DNA of 64,000 nucleotides from Paracoccus liaowanqingii (GCF_004683865.2 NZ_CP040758.1:1-64000); one strand, 5' to 3'. Shown: positions 33,634 to 42,866, counted from the first letter of the stretch. Notes: a model not told the origin generated them from the sequence alone. Numbers and translations are program-made.

Positions 33634-33960
33634 TTGATGATGTGACCGCCCCCCGACGGCATCTGATGTGCCAAAGTGGGTCTGCAACGATCCACAAAGG
33701 GGAGCGGTCATGTCGGAGATTATCACGGTCGGGCTCGATCTGGCGAAGAATGTGCTTCAGGTGCATGGAGCCGACGGCGCAGGGCGGACGCAGGTGCTGG
33801 AATTTTCAGCCGCCCGCCACTTTGCGTCGTGGCGATGGACGCTTGTGGCGGCGCGTATTTCTGGGACCTCGAGATCGGAAAGTTGGATCACGACGCGCGG
33901 CTGATCCCGCCTGCTTACGGGCGTACTGTTCAATCAAGTACAGGCATAAGGTGACAAAAC
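33634..33960 (+). pseudogene. IS110-family remnant (c): left end and transposase start
   Basis: The leader with GACCGCCCCCCGACGGCATC leads to MSEIITVGLDLAKNVLQVHG at 33710, then QVLEFSAARHFASWRWTL where the frame shifts; a later frame gives FWDLEIGKLDHDARLIPPAY. It stops after about 80 residues. Its leader matches remnants (a) and (b). Confidence 0.7.
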
Positions 33961-34085
33961 GATGGTGAACGTGACGATTTGATTGGCACCGCCTGCCTGC
34001 GAGCCTTTTGATGGCCAAAAAAACGTGCATAGCGACGTTATCAAACGCGAGCAATATCGCCATGCCGCCTGCATTTGACTGGTCG

Positions 34086-35129
34086 TCACCTTGCAAATAG
34101 GTCGAAAGTGAAGTCCAGCACTGCGTACTCATCGTCATTTATTGCATTCGACGCTTTATTCCAAAAACCGCCAATACGCACTTCTATTCCTTTTGCAAGC
34201 TGTGCCGATATGAAAACACCGCGCAGAGTCTCTTTTCGCGGCTCCCCCAAAAACACTCCTCCTCGCCTTATATCTTCGACGTAGCCGACCTCTATTTTTC
34301 GCATATTAATTAATTTGGTTGCTGATACCTGAATTCGCTCACGCGGGACGAACGTACTTTCCACTTCTTCCAAGAGGTCTATCTGCGCGCTAATAAGCGT
34401 CGCATCTCCCATAAGAATTTGATGCCGATAGGCAGCGGAAATCTGTTGATAATCGCGACTGTTAGAAGCTGCTGTTTTTCTCAAGGTCATGCGACTACTT
34501 TGAAAATAAGTTCCCAAATTGTAGGCGAACTCGGTTCCGATATCAATATAAGCTTCGTCCTGACGAGAAAGACTTGTTGCCCATCGACCGACCGATCCAC
34601 AAGCAAATGCTCGAGATGTGCTGGACAAGAAATAAGTAAGACACGGCTGTACTCTCAACGACCACTTGGCGTAATTGGCATTCCATGCGTGAACATATCT
34701 CGTTGCATGATTGAGGGCAAAAGCAACTTTTGGAGTTAGTCCCCATACGTGACGCCCATACAGAGAGGCCCCGACAATTGGAGCCGATTTTCGTCTGAAC
34801 TCCTCGTCGACAGAAAACTCTAAACCTCCGATCACAAGAGTATCTTGCGCGAAACCATTATTAATATTTCTATCATAGCTAATGATTGGCGTCAGGTCCC
34901 ATTGGGAGCCTCGCCGCTCTATGTGCGAACTGCCAAAGCCTTCATGATAGGCGAGTTGCCCGGCGAGGTTCCACACGAGTGGTACATGTGCGTCAGGCCT
35001 GAGCATCTCCTGTTTGATTAGATTCGGAGCAATAATAAACTGCTCCCTCGTCCAAGCATTAGCTTCGTCAGAGGCTAATGTAGGAATGAGGAGGCTGCTA
35101 GCTACCAGAGCCCTGATAAGATTTATCAT
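34086..35129 (-). CDS. SLAM-like outer-membrane barrel (surface lipoprotein assembly modulator)
   Basis: A 347-residue protein. The signal peptide MINLIRALVASSLLIPTLAS is followed by a beta-rich region including QWDLTPIISYDRNINNGFAQ and repeated aromatic-ended strands, ending DFTFDLFAR. The NINN motif followed by an apparent 14-strand barrel fits the C-terminal domain of SLAM/DUF560 proteins, which move lipoproteins to the outer surface. The N-terminal TPR domain of typical SLAMs is absent. It follows a TbpB-type lipoprotein gene after 47 bp (or with overlap if the longer start is used). Confidence 0.5.
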   Translation of the reverse strand: MINLIRALVASSLLIPTLASDEANAWTREQFIIAPNLIKQEMLRPDAHVPLVWNLAGQLAYHEGFGSSHIERRGSQWDLTPIISYDRNINNGFAQDTLVIGGLEFSVDEEFRRKSAPIVGASLYGRHVWGLTPKVAFALNHATRYVHAWNANYAKWSLRVQPCLTYFLSSTSRAFACGSVGRWATSLSRQDEAYIDIGTEFAYNLGTYFQSSRMTLRKTAASNSRDYQQISAAYRHQILMGDATLISAQIDLLEEVESTFVPRERIQVSATKLINMRKIEVGYVEDIRRGGVFLGEPRKETLRGVFISAQLAKGIEVRIGGFWNKASNAINDDEYAVLDFTFDLFAR

Positions 35130-35176
35130 TTTTCCGGGATATCTGCCGACGCCATAGAGGCGCCGGCGGCTGTGTG

Positions 35177-35734
35177 TCAACGTTTCAAAACCATCTCACC
35201 GCCGATAAAATCTACGCCGCTTGGAGCCTGAAGCTGAGCAGCAATCACGCCATCAACGATCTGTGCATTTCGGCCAGAGAAATCCCCGTTGACAGTGCCC
35301 GAAACTATCGCCCGTTCACTTTCAGTGGTGATGTTTCCGGCGAGTTCGGCACTGTAGCCCGTGTCGCGAATCTCGCCGTTGCGGATCGCGATATCACCAC
35401 TTACACCCGTTCCGTCTTCCGCATGAAAGTTGTGTAAACGTCCTGTCATAGTGGAATTATCGAAGTTAGCTTGCAACTGAGCAGACGATAGAACATTTCC
35501 ATCTCCGTAGGCGGCAACACCCCTGTAAGTTGCAGTGCCGTCGGTCGGCATCTGTGCATTTGTCGTATATTCAATGTTTTTTAACTCTTGCAGGATAGGC
35601 GCCCCCCGGACGGCGAGGGCGTTGTAAGAGCCGGGCGTGCCACCGCCGCCGCCAGGCAGGGCGAAGCCACCACCGCCACCGCCACCGCAGGCGCCGAGCA
35701 TAGAGACCGCTATGCCGCAGGCAAAAAATTTCAT
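35177..35734 (-). CDS. Surface lipoprotein, TbpB/SLAM-substrate-like (1)
   Basis: A 185-residue lipoprotein. The lipobox is LGAC (Cys about 16), then a poly-Gly stretch (GGGGGGG, later GGGGG). This is typical of TbpB-like SLAM substrates, which have a long Gly-rich anchor. The rest is a small beta barrel with TATYRGVAAYGDGN, LQANFDNSTMTGRLHN and GTVNGDFSGRNAQIVDGVIA. It is followed immediately by a SLAM-like gene, so the pair is probably an exporter-cargo unit. Ligand unknown; known relatives bind transferrin, factor H or haem. Confidence 0.65.
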   Translation of the reverse strand: MKFFACGIAVSMLGACGGGGGGGFALPGGGGGTPGSYNALAVRGAPILQELKNIEYTTNAQMPTDGTATYRGVAAYGDGNVLSSAQLQANFDNSTMTGRLHNFHAEDGTGVSGDIAIRNGEIRDTGYSAELAGNITTESERAIVSGTVNGDFSGRNAQIVDGVIAAQLQAPSGVDFIGGEMVLKR

Positions 35735-35869
35735 CACGATAATGATCCCTCGCTCATATATCCACAGGTTGAACGTTATCTAACAAACGCACGCATTAAA
35801 AGAATTTTCTGGACTTGAGGGTGGCGTCCGTCGAGCGTCCCTGATCGCTGTGGTAAAAGATGCTGGGCG

Positions 35870-36010
35870 ATGATTTACTACTTTTCTTCCGCGACTGGAT
35901 TGAACTGCTGGCGGGCGACGAAGTGCTGGCCACCGCAATCCTCGACCGGCTGCTGCACCATGCCCAAGTCCTCAACATCAAGGGCCGCAGCTACCGGCAC
36001 CGCGATTCTT
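35870..36010 (+). pseudogene. IS21-family IstB C-terminal fragment
   Basis: Encodes [40 protein letters not shown]. This is the end of the IS21 ATPase helper protein (usual form [24 protein letters not shown]). Only about 45 residues remain. An IstA piece is at 15919. Confidence 0.75.
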
Positions 36011-36160
36011 GGAGATGCCCTGGAGGACTTATCCACCCCATCAACACGCAATGACCCCAAGCCCGCTCGGTCGCGCGACACCTCGTAACACCAGATGTCG
36101 CCTTAGCTCGTAAAGCTGGTTGTCGCTTGAAACCTGCCCGAGGGGATCAGTTGCCGTACA

Positions 36161-37333
36161 TTATGTAGGATGCGACATGCGGTCTTTCACGAAACTCTCG
36201 ATTGCCAGCATTGATTCCTTTATATCTATTTTCCAGCGTTTTTGCACTAGTCTTGGATCTTCAGGATCTTCCTCTCCCAAGAGAACCGCGTAATCAAGCT
36301 TGCAGGATGAGAACATGTTGCAATGGGAATCCAGAAATTTCAGGCCACTTTCAATGTCCAGTACCTTGGTTCCCTCTTTGCAAAAAACCGTATTGAACAT
36401 TCCCGCCCCACCCAATCCAACGATGGTAGAAGCGCGAGCAAACAAGTTTACCTGCTCTACAAACGAAAGAAGTTCCGGCTCGACAATTCGGAAATCTAGC
36501 TTTTTGATTTCATCAATGAAAATTTCCTCGTTTAAAAGACCCCTGTAGGCGCCATTCTTTGTTCTGGACAGGCGAGAAACGAATATTCTTTCGGAAGCAC
36601 TTCCCTGATTCTTGAATTTCTCTGCTACCCACCTGATTGCAGGGAAATAGCTGTCCCTCAGGTACAAATCACGGTGCGAGGCCCGGTGAAGGGTCAGGGA
36701 TGCGCATCTGTAAATTTTCTCCAGGTCGTGCTCGATCAGATCGGCGTCCGGAATGCCGAGACCGCGAAGAATTTTTCTTTGCCAAGGCCTAGAACAATGA
36801 CACATGAACTTATCATAAAGATGCCTGTTTTCCAGAAACTCATGGACCGCAGGGATGACGATGAACAACCACATTCCGTAGTTGACCGGCTCATCGGAGG
36901 TTCCAAGAAAGACCCGAAAGTCCAGATCCACCGAAGAGTAATAATACAGGCGTTCGATAGTGTACTTTCCTCTTTCTTCGGCAGGATGTATTTTTAGTTT
37001 TCGAGATTTTCCCGACTGGAAATTTTCGGCGCTGGATTTGGTCCTTGCGAATCCAGTCGCAAAGTATCTGTTAAAAATTTCTCCATCCTTTATGATGAAG
37101 TCTTCGCCAAGAAGCCTGCACTCCTGGAATGTCTCCAAGGTTCGTTTGTGGACGTTCCGTTCAGCGGCCATGATCTTCGAAAGACCATGGCTGCCCATTA
37201 CAGAGGGAGAAAAATTATTCAAGAATTTGGGTGGGGTTCGTCTTATCTTCTTGTAGTCGTCGAGAAGGCGGAAATCAGTTTCCAATCCATGGCCGCTCGA
37301 AGACCGGAGCTGGTCTAATTCTCTAGACTTCAC
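36161..37333 (-). CDS. Glycosyltransferase family 61-like protein (3)
   Basis: A 390-residue GT61/DUF563-type protein. Supporting parts: LYYYSSVDLDFRVFLGTSDE, RIFVSRLSRTKNGAYRGLLN, LDFRIVEPELLSFVEQVNLF and ARASTIVGLGGAGMFNTVFC (GxGMxN motif). It lies alone on the minus strand between an IstB fragment and an IS903-like fragment. Moderate GC. Role: transfer of an unknown sugar in surface-glycan synthesis. Confidence 0.75.
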   Translation of the reverse strand: MKSRELDQLRSSSGHGLETDFRLLDDYKKIRRTPPKFLNNFSPSVMGSHGLSKIMAAERNVHKRTLETFQECRLLGEDFIIKDGEIFNRYFATGFARTKSSAENFQSGKSRKLKIHPAEERGKYTIERLYYYSSVDLDFRVFLGTSDEPVNYGMWLFIVIPAVHEFLENRHLYDKFMCHCSRPWQRKILRGLGIPDADLIEHDLEKIYRCASLTLHRASHRDLYLRDSYFPAIRWVAEKFKNQGSASERIFVSRLSRTKNGAYRGLLNEEIFIDEIKKLDFRIVEPELLSFVEQVNLFARASTIVGLGGAGMFNTVFCKEGTKVLDIESGLKFLDSHCNMFSSCKLDYAVLLGEEDPEDPRLVQKRWKIDIKESMLAIESFVKDRMSHPT

Positions 37334-37545
37334 GTCAATATCTTTCTTTCTGAAATGTGCTGTCCATCACGGGCAGTGACCAATATTTAATCTAGATTGT
37401 CCAGTCTGAACGCCTGCTGGGGCCTTGACCTCGTTTTCCGAAGATGCAGAATTTTCCGCATTTTCTTCGCGGGACCCATATGGATCATGCAGGAATATTG
37501 CGGTTTTCGCCGGCCATAAAACCCCATTCGCTAAACGTCTGACCG
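37334..37545. other. Upstream region of GT61 gene, no gene seen
   Basis: A minus-strand frame ends near 37367 but has no recognisable start or product. It probably includes the promoter of the GT61 gene and IS debris. Confidence 0.3.
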
Positions 37546-37630
37546 CCAGACCGCCGAAATCCACATCCGCGTCGCCCTCATGAACCGCTTCAACGCCCTC
37601 GGCACAGCCGAGATCGTCCGGGCAGTGTGA
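37546..37630 (+). pseudogene. IS5 (IS903-like) transposase C-terminal fragment
   Basis: Encodes AEIHIRVALMNRFNALGTAE then IVRAV-stop, nearly the same as the end of the intact transposase at 29603 (EVHIRVALMNRFNALGTAEI). Only the last 27 residues remain. Confidence 0.8.
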
Positions 37631-37739
37631 GCATGTCCGGCAATATTCGCATGAGCCACGTCGTCGCTGCACAGCTCGCGATCCATGCAAGCATGTTCCT
37701 TGCTCGTACGAAGGCCGAAGAGGCTTCACAGAGCGGGAC

Positions 37740-38027
37740 CGAGCGGGGTGTGGACTTGGGGGGGGGCAGTACCTGTTCAAAGGTGGTCTGATTACGTCTC
37801 TGTACGTGACCCGGGCCTGGCAGGATCGCGATGCGAGCTCCGGTCTGTTCATAAATCCACGCAAGGACGATCGCTGGTCCCTCACAGGTCGCATCCGGCA
37901 CCGGGATTTGACCTTGCGGGGCTTAGCGCCGACGCTGGAGCTGACTTACGAAGTACTGGGTTCAAGCATCCCGCTATACGAGTACAGGAACATAGGCGTT
38001 GCGTTCGGCCTGTCACGCGACTTCTAA
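37740..38027 (+). pseudogene. SLAM-type outer-membrane barrel, C-terminal fragment
   Basis: Encodes GGLITSLYVTRAWQDRDASS, RKDDRWSLTGRIRHRDLTLR and ends LYEYRNIGVAFGLSRDF-stop. KDDRW...L..R...L.G..P.L.Y is characteristic of the last strands of SLAM (DUF560) proteins. No start and no N-terminal domain. A run of nine G (37758-37766) lies in it and may have caused a frameshift. It points toward the lipoprotein gene at 38074-38655 (opposite strand). Confidence 0.6.
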
Positions 38028-38073
38028 CCTGGACGGTGCCGACAGCTGAAGAGGCGTCCTTAACCGGCGGCCC

Positions 38074-38655
38074 TTACCGGGCAGCTACAAAGTCGCCCGA
38101 TATGACCCCGCCCGCATCACTGGTTTCGCCCTCCATGACGCCCACAACATGCGAGGCATGATCCCCGTCCAGGGAATTATGAAAGCTACCTTCAGCATTT
38201 CCTGCGATCCAAACTGCGACCGGAGGATTGGCGGGATCGACCATCCCGACAGGGGAGCGCTCGATATTTCCAAACATGTCAGTGGCAAAAGTTCCCGCGT
38301 GGGGATCAATGGACCCGTTCGACAGTTCAACCTTTCCGTTCAAATCATAGTTTAAGGGATCGTCGTCCACCCAATTGGTCATGGACCCGCTCAGCTTATC
38401 TTCGGAAAAGTCGGCAGTGATCCGAGCATCTGCCGTTCCGGAGAAGGAGCCGAAATCGGCTTTCGCCACGCCTTGGTAGGTCGCCATCCCGGAAAGGTCT
38501 GACAGGTTGCTGGTTTCGGTAAAATCCGCTTCCGACATCAGCCGTGTATACTCTTCTGAGCGGCTGAAATTCTTCTCGACGCCGGTGTCTGTACAAGCGG
38601 TTAACAATGCAACGACCGAAGCGATAGCGGAAAGCGACGAGGTATGCGTTAGCAT
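38074..38655 (-). CDS. Surface lipoprotein, TbpB/SLAM-substrate-like (2)
   Basis: A 193-residue lipoprotein. The signal ends LLTAC (lipobox, Cys about 21). The mature part shares GMATYQGVAKADFGSFSGTA, SEDKLSGSMTNW and a GDFVAAR ending with lipoprotein (1): the same small beta-barrel with a YxGVA motif. No poly-Gly linker. Its natural SLAM partner is probably the broken gene next door, so export may depend on the SLAM-like protein at 34086-35129. Confidence 0.65.
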   Translation of the reverse strand: MLTHTSSLSAIASVVALLTACTDTGVEKNFSRSEEYTRLMSEADFTETSNLSDLSGMATYQGVAKADFGSFSGTADARITADFSEDKLSGSMTNWVDDDPLNYDLNGKVELSNGSIDPHAGTFATDMFGNIERSPVGMVDPANPPVAVWIAGNAEGSFHNSLDGDHASHVVGVMEGETSDAGGVISGDFVAAR

Positions 38656-38951
38656 GACTAAGTCCTCAAAACTGCTTGCCGTAGATGCAATTCGCCATCG
38701 GTAACCGGCGAATTCTTGGCTTTCAAGCTCTCCTGCAGTCTACTCTTCCATAGGTAGAGTTCGTGGTAGTTCCGCCACGCCTCTGCGGGAAATTACCTTA
38801 TCAACGGCCTACTGGTCGCAGCATCTCAGCAACCAAAGGCTGTCAATTGCGGCTAGACCGTTGCAACGGTCCGGTCGCGCTGTCAGCCGCTTTGGGTATC
38901 CCGCAGCAGTTCGACCAGGACCGGGTCGAACTCGTAGCAAGAACGGTATTG
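38656..38951. other. Region between lipoprotein and hydrolase genes
   Basis: No supported gene. The promoter of the lipoprotein gene is expected in the first 100 bp. Confidence 0.35.
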
Positions 38952-39701
38952 TCAAAGCGAATAAATAATTTGTCGCAAACTAGGAAAGCGGTTTTCTGTA
39001 ATTTGGCGGAACAGTTCGGCGGCATCGGGCGGAAGAGAAAATTGGCCATCTTCGTCGGCGTGATCGTAAAGTTTTGCGATTTTACGGACCGTTTCTTTCG
39101 CATTGCCTTGATCAAGCGTGAACGGGACTATGCTGGCGTGAAAGGAGAACGGCATTTCCATCAGCGAGACTGTCTCTCCTGCTAAGGAGATCGCCTCGAC
39201 GTGATCTGTGGCATTGCCGGCACAATAGATGAGGTTCGTTTTAATATTTCCTTCAAAAGCGATCCCTCTCACATTTCCAAGTCTTTCCATCGTACGACGC
39301 AAATTCTCGTCGGTCGTCAATCTTTTGAGTAATCGCTTGTACGATGGAAAGGAAAGGTTGTCGTTTCTTGGATAGACCCGTGTTTGCGGACTGAAAGTGA
39401 GGCACCGAACGATCACGTCCGACGTTCTTGCCAAAATGGCGCCGCACATCATCGCGCCGTAACCGCCCTTGCTGCTGCCCAAAAGCACGACGCGCCTAGC
39501 CGAGACGCGCCTGATAGCTTCCCTTATTTTCTCCATGGCGTCGTCACAGACTTCGACAAAATAGGTCTGCGTTTCGTCGGCAAGCCAGAGCACGCTACCA
39601 TCAAAAGGATAGTTCGTCAGCGTCAACCAGCGATGCGGCGAGAAGACCACGGTCAGGAGGTCGCCTTCTTCATAACGAAAGTGCCATTTGATCTCTGCCA
39701 G
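38952..39701 (-). CDS. Alpha/beta-hydrolase-like protein, stand-alone
   Basis: About 249 residues. It corresponds to the second domain of the fusion proteins at 22-26 kb. The nucleophile elbow is GSSKGGYGAMMCG, followed by CLTFSPQTRVYP (as in AFSPQSTL of the fusions). It starts only 5 bp after the stop of the GT29-like gene. The start is uncertain: the frame has no ATG there, and CTG 39701 is a placeholder; the open frame continues up to 39896 within the upstream gene. It is probably cotranscribed and acts on the same glycan. Confidence 0.55.
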   Translation of the reverse strand: MAEIKWHFRYEEGDLLTVVFSPHRWLTLTNYPFDGSVLWLADETQTYFVEVCDDAMEKIREAIRRVSARRVVLLGSSKGGYGAMMCGAILARTSDVIVRCLTFSPQTRVYPRNDNLSFPSYKRLLKRLTTDENLRRTMERLGNVRGIAFEGNIKTNLIYCAGNATDHVEAISLAGETVSLMEMPFSFHASIVPFTLDQGNAKETVRKIAKLYDHADEDGQFSLPPDAAELFRQITENRFPSLRQIIYSL

Positions 39702-39706
39702 TGTCT

Positions 39707-41254
39707 CTACCGATCTCGCGCTGGACTGACGATCTCGTCGAAGTATTCGCGTTCGATGTCCCAATTGTGGGTATGGTGGCTCGCGATTGGCTGGTCCCGG
39801 AAATAATGGGTCGTCTGCCGCACCTTCTGATCGTTCAAAGAGAAGCCAAAAACGTTTTTTTGATCCTGCAAGCCTCCCGCGAGAAAATCGAGCCAAGTCA
39901 GCATCACGATGCCCGAAGAGGGGTTGCGCTTAGTGCGCGCAATGGTCTGACGCAGGAACTCCTCGGGAAGGAGAGTGATGCTTCCATGAGCCTCCACCAA
40001 ATCGCGCAGGTAAAAACCGCTGTTGGGCGTTCGGTAGAGCGCGTTGGAGCCACTGATGATCACGTGTTCCAGCCCAGGAGTTTTGTCGGTCCGCTTCACA
40101 TCATAGTTTTGCTGATTTTTTACCCAGACATTCTGTTTCCAGCCGTAGTCACCCGCAAAATTTGCATTTGGCCGACCCGTGTTGAGGCGGATAACGATCT
40201 TTGCCTTGTCGATAACGCTTCCAGTTCCGAGGCCGACCTGCCGCGGACCGTTGCCAACGATCGCAAAGCTGTCACGGTTTTCACGGAGATGGCGCGAGAA
40301 ATGGCCCTCCTGCCCCGTGATAAAATCGACGAGCTCAGCCTCCGCTTCTGCCCACTTCCATTTTATGTGCCCTTCCCGCACGAGCAGCCTTGTCAGGGCA
40401 GGAATGCGCAGCCGCCCCCAGATCCCTGTCGACGCCGAATTGGCCATCTTGAGCAACGTCAGGGCATAGCCGTACTCGCCTGCATCGCAAAAAAACGCTG
40501 CCATGATCAACAGTTGGTTGGGCCTGAAAGGCATTTTCTTAGAAATCAGCCGCTTGATTTCATCGCGGACCTGAAGAGTGGTTCCGAACGATTTCCATTC
40601 GTTCCTGATCCATCCCATGACAGCACCTTGAGATGGTTCGATCTGTAAAGCGACGGCTTGAGCGTAATCCGCTCTCGTCACCTCGTCGAGCACCCCGAAC
40701 AGTCGCCCGAGTTGGCCGCGCTCGTAAGAGAAACGGTCCTCCTTTTCGCCGAAATGGAAGTCACGTTCCCTGACGTCAAAGACGACCTCTTCGCCCAAGC
40801 CAGCTATCTTCCACAGGGCAGCGTTTAAGGGGATCAAGACAAATGGCCAGCGGCCATTCTGGGTACGGATTTGCCACAGATCGTCGCGAACGGTTTCGAA
40901 CAGGTCCTGAGTAGGACCACTTACGACCGAACGAGCGACTTCATGTGCAATATGCTCCGAAAAGGTGACGTTGACGATACTTCCGGCGCATTCGAGTCGA
41001 GCGAGGACTGTTCCGTTTTCAACGGATAGATTGACAATCTTTGCCTCAGCCCTCTCAAGCAGCCGCGCAATCCCGGAAAATGTTAATTTGCTTATGTCTT
41101 TATATTTTGCGTTTTGTAATTCTGATAATGCATCCACGGACGCAACGTCCAAGGGTGAGATGCCCAGAGTTTGATTTTTACTTTCATTTTCAGATGATTG
41201 AACGGGTTCTGCCTGCCTGGACAGCGTGAGGAATTTTAACATCTTATTGTGCAT
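39707..41254 (-). CDS. GT29-like sialyltransferase domain protein
   Basis: A 515-residue protein. The N-terminal 320 residues are helical and unassigned. The C-terminal domain has a sialyl-motif L-like segment (FAIVGNGPRQVGLG near 327, then KAKIVIRLNTGR) and a motif S-like segment (PSSGIVMLTWLDF near 444), followed by a late His-rich tail (IASHHTHNWDIEREY). This is the pattern of family GT29. A CMP-sugar synthetase gene starts divergently 82 bp away, which supports use of a CMP-activated nonulosonic acid as donor. Confidence 0.7.
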   Translation of the reverse strand: MHNKMLKFLTLSRQAEPVQSSENESKNQTLGISPLDVASVDALSELQNAKYKDISKLTFSGIARLLERAEAKIVNLSVENGTVLARLECAGSIVNVTFSEHIAHEVARSVVSGPTQDLFETVRDDLWQIRTQNGRWPFVLIPLNAALWKIAGLGEEVVFDVRERDFHFGEKEDRFSYERGQLGRLFGVLDEVTRADYAQAVALQIEPSQGAVMGWIRNEWKSFGTTLQVRDEIKRLISKKMPFRPNQLLIMAAFFCDAGEYGYALTLLKMANSASTGIWGRLRIPALTRLLVREGHIKWKWAEAEAELVDFITGQEGHFSRHLRENRDSFAIVGNGPRQVGLGTGSVIDKAKIVIRLNTGRPNANFAGDYGWKQNVWVKNQQNYDVKRTDKTPGLEHVIISGSNALYRTPNSGFYLRDLVEAHGSITLLPEEFLRQTIARTKRNPSSGIVMLTWLDFLAGGLQDQKNVFGFSLNDQKVRQTTHYFRDQPIASHHTHNWDIEREYFDEIVSPARDR

Positions 41255-41336
41255 TGATCGCGGCTTGCCCTTTAAAGTTGTGACCTTTATGCATCCTTAA
41301 AAGAGGGCGTCAACTTCTTCTCGAGGACAGGACAAA

Positions 41337-42017
41337 TTGGAAACAACAGCAGTTATCGTGGCCCGTGGCGGTAGCAAGAGGTTGCCTGGCAAAAATCTCT
41401 TGGATATCAATGGCGAAACACTGATTTCAAGAAAAATACGACAGTTGCTGGCTGTCTCTAACATTGACCGGGTTGTCGTCGGCTCCGATGACGCCGACAT
41501 CCTGGCCGTCGGCGAAGCCTCTGGTGCAGAAGCAATCCAGCGGCCGGACTTCTTCTGTGACGAAGCGCAAGCCACCGCTAACCAAATGATCGGCAACATG
41601 TGCGAACTCATCGATACGGACGTCGTAGTCTGGGCTCATTGCACGAACCCTCTGCTATCCACTGGCACCTACGAGCGGGCGGTCAATGCTTATGTCGAGG
41701 CCGGTGCAGCGGGGTACGACTCCTTGCTCAGCGTGTTTGCTCTTCGCGAGCATTTGTGGGACGCATCGAAGAAACCCTTCAACTACAATCCCTACGGGCC
41801 TGTACACCCGCCCGCTTCCAGCCTACCTCCTCTCTACGCGCAAGACGGGGGCATCTTTATCCAACCTCACAAGCAAATGCTAGCGAATAGGTATTTTTTC
41901 GGCGCCGTTCCTTTCTTGTTCGAAATTCCAACTGATGAACTGATGGATATCAACAATCCCCATGATTTTGTTCTTGCAAAAGCATATATAGAAAAGACGG
42001 AGGGGGCGAAACCTTAG
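41337..42017 (+). CDS. neuA: Acylneuraminate (CMP-nonulosonic acid) cytidylyltransferase
   Basis: A 226-residue protein. The CTP-binding motif VARGGSKRLPGKN spans residues 8-20, followed by VVVGSDDADILAVGEASGAE and WAHCTNPLLSTGTYE. The family activates sialic, legionaminic or pseudaminic acid with CTP; which one cannot be told here. TTG start behind AGGACAGGA. No sialic acid synthase (NeuB) or epimerase is in the window, so precursors come from elsewhere or are scavenged. Confidence 0.82.
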   Translation: METTAVIVARGGSKRLPGKNLLDINGETLISRKIRQLLAVSNIDRVVVGSDDADILAVGEASGAEAIQRPDFFCDEAQATANQMIGNMCELIDTDVVVWAHCTNPLLSTGTYERAVNAYVEAGAAGYDSLLSVFALREHLWDASKKPFNYNPYGPVHPPASSLPPLYAQDGGIFIQPHKQMLANRYFFGAVPFLFEIPTDELMDINNPHDFVLAKAYIEKTEGAKP

Positions 42018-42038
42018 GCCTAACGGCACAAACATAAT

Positions 42039-42167
42039 TGAATGGGCCAAGCGGCGTGGCTCGCTGAAGATCTGATTTTATTTTGCCATAATTTGGGAAG
42101 CTGCTCCAGCAGAAAAGCGCAACCGCCCCATGCGCGAGGCTATTTTGCGTCTGATAGCCATGAAATG
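42039..42167 (+). pseudogene. IS5 (IS903-like) transposase N-terminal fragment
   Basis: Encodes IEWAKRRGSLKI-stop-FYFAIIWEAAPAEKRNRPMR. This is a decayed IS903-like N-terminus (usual form ...ALKRRGSLTIWFDP...WEAAPTGKRGR...). The sequence to 42257 holds no gene. Confidence 0.6.
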
Positions 42168-42257
42168 AAGGGAAATATCAAAGTTTGCGAGAAGCGCTTG
42201 TTCAGGTGTTACAGCTAGAAAATATTAAAAAAATATTTTTCTAGAAATTAAATAAGC

Positions 42258-42866
42258 TCATTCTTTAACCAAGGAGTGTAAATCACACTCAGAATTTTCA
42301 TCAAGAGATGTTTCAAAGAATATCTTATTTCTTTTAATTCGTTCGTCCGTCCAGTCCCACCATCTTATCTCGAGGCTTTGCTTAATTATGTTGGGCATAA
42401 ATCGATACCTGATTATTTTTGCGGGAACCCCTCCGACGATAGCGAACGGCGGAACATCTGAAACTACCGTTGCGCCAGCTGCAATTACTGAACCGTGACC
42501 GACTGTTACACCTGCAAGAATATTTGCCTTGTCGCCGATCCAAACATTATGTCCTATTTCAACGCGGCTTCTGACAAATGCAGAAACAAACCCAAATCTT
42601 TTATTAAAATTTACTTGTTGATTGGGCAGGTCAGTACGATGATTTCCTGAATGAATTGATACAAATCTCCCAATGGCACAATATTTACCTATTCTAATAT
42701 TTCCTCTAGCATTAAAATAACTATTGATGGCCGTATGTCTGCCGCAAATAATATTTCCAGTGATCATCCACGTGCCTCGATCACCTTTAATAAAGCCAGC
42801 CTTAATCATTTCAGGATTATCTAAGTTAAATGCACTAGATAGCTCTTCTGCTGAAAATATGCTCAC
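42258..42866 (-). CDS. Hexapeptide-repeat acyltransferase (left-handed beta helix)
   Basis: A 202-residue protein of the CatB/maltose O-acetyltransferase type. It contains YFNARGNIRIGKYCAIGRFV, SRVEIGHNVWIGDKANILAG and VTVGHGSVIAAGATVVSDVP, with the catalytic His in GNHRTD. AT-rich compared with neighbours. It may O-acetylate the sialylated or other surface glycan built nearby. Tail-to-tail with neuA with IS debris between. Confidence 0.85.
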   Translation of the reverse strand: MSIFSAEELSSAFNLDNPEMIKAGFIKGDRGTWMITGNIICGRHTAINSYFNARGNIRIGKYCAIGRFVSIHSGNHRTDLPNQQVNFNKRFGFVSAFVRSRVEIGHNVWIGDKANILAGVTVGHGSVIAAGATVVSDVPPFAIVGGVPAKIIRYRFMPNIIKQSLEIRWWDWTDERIKRNKIFFETSLDENSECDLHSLVKE

